Source: Poriferisodalis sp965208555 (GTDB lineage: Bacteria > Actinomycetota > Acidimicrobiia > Acidimicrobiales > Poriferisodalaceae). From it: DNA of 64,000 nucleotides. A program made the translations under genes and the position numbers. The stretch is from NCBI RefSeq assembly GCF_965208555.1, contig NZ_OZ242342.1, positions 620,001 through 684,000 of the forward strand, in the 5' to 3' direction. Each line of letters opens with the position of its first letter. Positions within the stretch are counted from its first letter, which is position 1. Below the pieces are notes generated by a model. It was not told where the DNA came from and did no database searches. It saw only the letters and a list, made by a program, of their open reading frames with translations. Positions 61,063-64,000 of this stretch are shown here, piece by piece.

Positions 61063-62535
61063 CTACTCGTAACCGGGTGGTGAGACGAACCCGCCAAGGG
61101 TCCGCTCGATGAGCGACGCATAGCGGATGCCGCGCCGGTCGCCCAGGTGCGGCGCCACGATCTGGATGCCGACCGGGAGGTCCAGCCCGTCGGCGGTCAA
61201 TCCGGCAGGGGCAACCGTGCCGGGCAGGTACACGCTGCAGCTCCAGCCGGCCCAGAACAGCTGGTCCACGCCCAGTTCCTGGTGGCCGTCGATGTCGATG
61301 GTGCGGGTCGGCCGGGTGCCGGTGTGGTCGTGAACGAACGCGGCTGACGCAGCGATCGGGCACAGCAGCAGGTCGTAGTCGTCGAAGAACCTCGCCCAGG
61401 CCTGCCGGTAGCCCTCGCGCTTGTTGTGGTGGGCGTACCACTCGCGGTGGCTCATCGTCATCGCGTAGTCGACCAGCGACTGGTAGTCGCCCTCGCCGTC
61501 GTTGTACCGGTGTGCCCGGGACTGCGCCTCGTTCCACAACGCGTCGTCGGCCAAGGCGCCGGTGGCGGCTCGCAGCAGCATCAGATAGTTCTCGTTGAAC
61601 TCGTGCTGGTCGATGTCTGGTGTTGCCTCGCTGACATCGGCGCCTGCGGCTGCCAGCGCGTCCACCGCCCGCTGCAGCGTGTCGATCATGGCGGTGGAGT
61701 TGCGGATGACTGGGGTGTCGAGCATCACGCCCACCCGGAACGCCCCCAGCGTGTCGCGATGCTCGGGCTGCAGCGCCACGGCGTAGCCAGCGGCGTCGAA
61801 CCCATGCGGGCCGGCGAGCACATCGAGTGCGACATCCAGATCGGCGGCGCTGCGTGCCAGCGGGCCGCACACCGCAATGTCGCTGCCGACCAGGGCCCCA
61901 GGCACGGCGTGGCCCACGTCGGGCACCAACCCGTACGTCGGTTTGTGGCCGAACACCCCGCAGTAATGCGCGGGATTCCGGATCGATGCACCGATGTCCG
62001 AGCCCAGCTCCATCGATGCCATGCCCGTCGCGAGCGATACGGCCGAGCCGCCCGATGAGCCACCGGGCACGCGAGTCAAGTCCCACGGGTTGTTGGTGCA
62101 GCCGTAGATGTCGTTGAAGCTCTGCCAGTCGCCCAGCATGAGCGGCACGTTGGTCTTGCCCCAGATGACCGCCCCGGCATCCAGATAGCGGGTGACCGTG
62201 ACGGCGTCGGTGTCTGCCACGTTGTCGGCCCATGCCGGATTGCCCCACGTGGACGGTGTGCCGACCCAGTCGAAAGCCTCCTTGATGGTCATCGGCACGC
62301 CGTGCAGCAGTCCCCAGCACTGCCCCGCTGCGAGCGCCGCGTCGGCCTCGGCCGCTCGCTGGCGCGCCTCGTCGACCTTGGTCACGATCACCGCGTTCAC
62401 GGCAGGGTTGAATCGCTCGTAGCGGCTGATCGCACCTTCGAGCGCCTCGACGGCCGACACCCTTCCCTGCCGGATCAACGAAGCCAGCTCGACCGCCGGC
62501 AGAAGGTTCGGATCTGTGCTGTTCGCGCCTGTCAT
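61063..62535 (-). CDS. amidase (amidase-signature family), second copy
   Basis: A 490-residue amidase-signature enzyme with Lys85 in TIKEAF, the cis-Ser block PGGSSGGSA and nucleophile Ser184 in GSDIGASIR. It is clearly related to the amidase at 56520-57974 (same length class and shared blocks such as PLARSAADLDVALDVLAGP and SHREWYAHHNKREGYRQAW), but too divergent for a recent duplication. Lies 10 bases downstream of a class III aminotransferase gene, so amide hydrolysis and amino transfer may be linked steps. Confidence 0.94.
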   Translation of the reverse strand: MTGANSTDPNLLPAVELASLIRQGRVSAVEALEGAISRYERFNPAVNAVIVTKVDEARQRAAEADAALAAGQCWGLLHGVPMTIKEAFDWVGTPSTWGNPAWADNVADTDAVTVTRYLDAGAVIWGKTNVPLMLGDWQSFNDIYGCTNNPWDLTRVPGGSSGGSAVSLATGMASMELGSDIGASIRNPAHYCGVFGHKPTYGLVPDVGHAVPGALVGSDIAVCGPLARSAADLDVALDVLAGPHGFDAAGYAVALQPEHRDTLGAFRVGVMLDTPVIRNSTAMIDTLQRAVDALAAAGADVSEATPDIDQHEFNENYLMLLRAATGALADDALWNEAQSRAHRYNDGEGDYQSLVDYAMTMSHREWYAHHNKREGYRQAWARFFDDYDLLLCPIAASAAFVHDHTGTRPTRTIDIDGHQELGVDQLFWAGWSCSVYLPGTVAPAGLTADGLDLPVGIQIVAPHLGDRRGIRYASLIERTLGGFVSPPGYE

Positions 62536-62545
62536 CGCGCCGAGG

Positions 62546-63889
62546 CTAGGAGGCCGAGTCGGCCAGGGCGGCTGCGGCTGCCGCCAGCAGATGTGCGATG
62601 TCGTCGTCGGTCATGGCCAGGCTGAGACTGCCGAAGCCTCCGCCCGACAGGTACACACCGCCCGCCTGGATGGCGTGCTCGAATCGTTCGACCTCGGCGG
62701 CTTCATCGCTGCTGAGGTGGGCGTTGCGGTAGTTGCGAATGTGCCTCGTGTGCGGATGAACCTTGAACAGGCTGCCGCGGCCGGTCACCTGCCAGTCCAC
62801 GCCGGCCCGCTCGATGGCCGAGCGCAGGCCGCTGCGCACGGCCTCGCCCATCTCGTCCAAGCGGGCGAAGGCGGCGCGATCGAGCTGGTTCATCGTCGCA
62901 AGGCCGGCGGCCATGGTGATCGGGTTCGCCGTGAACGTCCCGCCCGACGGCACCTTGGCACGGGAGCCGCCTGTGCGCGCGAACGTCGACATCGGTCCCT
63001 CGCGGCCGGCAACGCCGCCGACGGGGAAGCCGCCGCCGATGATCTTGGCCACGGCGGTGATGTCGGGCTCGATGCCGAGCAGCGTCTGCGCTCCGCTGTA
63101 GCCAAGCCGGAACGAGATCACCTCGTCGAGCACCAGCAACGCTCCCACCTCGCGGGTTGCCTCGCGGACCGCTGCGACGAACTCGGGTTCGATCGTCGGC
63201 AGCCCGACCTGGCTCGGCATCACGTCGAGCAGCACGGCGGCCAGCCGATCGCCCTGGCGCTCGATGGCCGCACGGGCCCCGTCGGCGTCGTTGAAGTGGA
63301 TGATGCCGACCTCTTCGATCACCGAATCGGGCGTGCCGGAGGCGTAGGGCACCGTGGCCGGGGCCGCGGCGTCGCCCCAGTTGGTGGGATCGGACGCCAA
63401 GCTGGCTTCGGCATGGTCGTAGGTGCCGTGATACGCGCCCTCCACCTTGATCACGTTCGGCCGGCCGGTGAACGCCCGGGCTGCCTTGAGCGCACCCATC
63501 ACCGCCTCGGTGCCGGAGTTGCAGAACCGGATCAGCTCGAAGCTCTCCACCCGGTCGCACAGCAGCGACGCCAGCTCGATCTCGACGTTGCTGGCCAGCG
63601 CGAACGCGGTGCCGCGCGCCAGCTGCGCGCCGACCGCTTCGGCAATGGCGGGATTGGCGTGCCCGACGATGATCGAGGTGAAGTTGTTGTTGCAGTCCAG
63701 GTAGCGGTTGCCGTCCACGTCGGTGACCCACGCACCCTTGCCGTGATCCACGTAGATCGGGTTCGGCCGCCGCAGCAGCGTCGCCCGCGACACGCCGTCG
63801 GGAATCCACTGCTGCGCCGTGGCGTACAGCGCAGCCGACTGCGACTCTGTGCGCCCGCTGCTCGCCGATGACCCGATCCGTTCCGCCAT
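62546..63889 (-). CDS. class III PLP-dependent aminotransferase (glutamate-1-semialdehyde aminomutase-like)
   Basis: A 447-residue fold-type I PLP enzyme. FCNSGTEAVMGALKAARAFTGR, EGAYHGTYDH, VLDEVISFRLG and the PLP Lys282 in AVAKIIGGGFPVGG, then GGTFTANP, match the GSAM-like branch of class III. It need not be the haem-pathway HemL: its place in an operon with an amidase points to catabolism of an amino compound. It is first in that two-gene unit, 10 bases before the amidase. Confidence 0.92.
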   Translation of the reverse strand: MAERIGSSASSGRTESQSAALYATAQQWIPDGVSRATLLRRPNPIYVDHGKGAWVTDVDGNRYLDCNNNFTSIIVGHANPAIAEAVGAQLARGTAFALASNVEIELASLLCDRVESFELIRFCNSGTEAVMGALKAARAFTGRPNVIKVEGAYHGTYDHAEASLASDPTNWGDAAAPATVPYASGTPDSVIEEVGIIHFNDADGARAAIERQGDRLAAVLLDVMPSQVGLPTIEPEFVAAVREATREVGALLVLDEVISFRLGYSGAQTLLGIEPDITAVAKIIGGGFPVGGVAGREGPMSTFARTGGSRAKVPSGGTFTANPITMAAGLATMNQLDRAAFARLDEMGEAVRSGLRSAIERAGVDWQVTGRGSLFKVHPHTRHIRNYRNAHLSSDEAAEVERFEHAIQAGGVYLSGGGFGSLSLAMTDDDIAHLLAAAAAALADSAS

Positions 63890-63958
63890 CGGCTCAGTGT
63901 CGCAGAGCCGCCGTTGCGGCCGCTTGACCAGTCACCGCCAGCGCCGAGAGGCGTAGCC

Positions 63959-64000
63959 GTGGCCCAGATGGCCCGTGAGCGACGTGAACAAGGGGTGACT
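63959..64000 (+). CDS. possible start of a further gene, cut by the window edge
   Basis: GTG 63959 opens a frame of 14 codons (AQMARERREQGVT) to the window end, with GAGAGG 7 bases upstream and a divergent position from the aminotransferase gene. Too short to identify; it may be chance. Confidence 0.25.
   Translation, partial: MAQMARERREQGVT

Noticed and set aside
61001..62320. A 439-codon minus-strand frame overlapping the second amidase
   Set aside because: Arg/Gly-rich translation without domains; the amidase frame has all catalytic motifs.

Overview
The window is high-GC, densely coded DNA from an actinobacterium. Its gene set includes an actinobacterial-type UvrD2 helicase with an HRDC domain, an F420-type luciferase-like oxidoreductase, a class II DAHP synthase, an MreBCD/RodA cluster next to RNase E, and many CoA-transferases. 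The mix suggests an Acidimicrobiia-like free-living or host-associated (often marine) lineage, but no rRNA is present, so this is inference. No gene-free stretch exceeds 300 bases.

Region 1 (1-25.3 kb) is conserved core. After the tail of a sigma factor and a class II DAHP synthase on the plus strand, a long minus-strand series runs from clpX (22771) down to a CoxE-like VWA gene (1598): clpX, folC, ndk, mreB, mreC, mreD, PBP2, rodA, a TIGR03960-type radical SAM gene, its DUF2344 partner, rne, rplU, rpmA, obg, proB, proA, a MoxR ATPase and the VWA gene. Many joints are 1-8 nt overlaps. It covers proteolysis, folate, cell-wall elongation, RNA decay, ribosome assembly and proline synthesis. Divergent from clpX lie tig and clpP, coupled by a GTGA overlap.

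Region 2 (25.3-45 kb) is mixed metabolism punctuated by five tRNA genes: Gly(TCC), Pro(TGG), Arg(TCT), His(GTG) and Lys(CTT). It holds a DmdA-like demethylase with an SDR and a VOC protein, a methylmalonate-semialdehyde dehydrogenase, a 3Fe-4S ferredoxin, an F420-type oxidoreductase, two Nudix hydrolases, UvrD2, folE, a beta-carbonic anhydrase, two carboxymuconolactone-decarboxylase/AhpD-fold proteins, a 14-repeat RCC1-like lipoprotein and an orphan solute-binding lipoprotein. The most striking gene is at 38610-39632: a glycine/sarcosine/betaine reductase selenoprotein-B-like protein whose frame runs through a TGA exactly at the redox position (TGA-Pro-Val-Cys). A hairpin follows the TGA at a spacing compatible with a bacterial SECIS, so a genuine selenoprotein is likely.

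Region 3 (45.2-47.8 kb) is a small accessory patch: a Vsr-type mismatch endonuclease without a visible cytosine methylase, a VapBC toxin-antitoxin pair, and an HNH endonuclease coupled to an uncharacterised Cys-rich small protein.

Region 4 (47.9-64 kb) is catabolic: alanine dehydrogenase, a CaiC-like acyl-CoA ligase, a quinone-oxidoreductase-like protein, a 2-oxoglutarate/Fe(II)-type oxygenase, a tandem-fused CaiB/BaiF CoA-transferase plus a single-domain one, two amidases, an alpha/beta hydrolase, a TesB-like thioesterase and a class III aminotransferase. Together they suggest activation, CoA transfer, amide hydrolysis and deamination of unknown small amides or carboxylates. A 33-bp tandem repeat sits between the convergent ligase and oxidoreductase genes.
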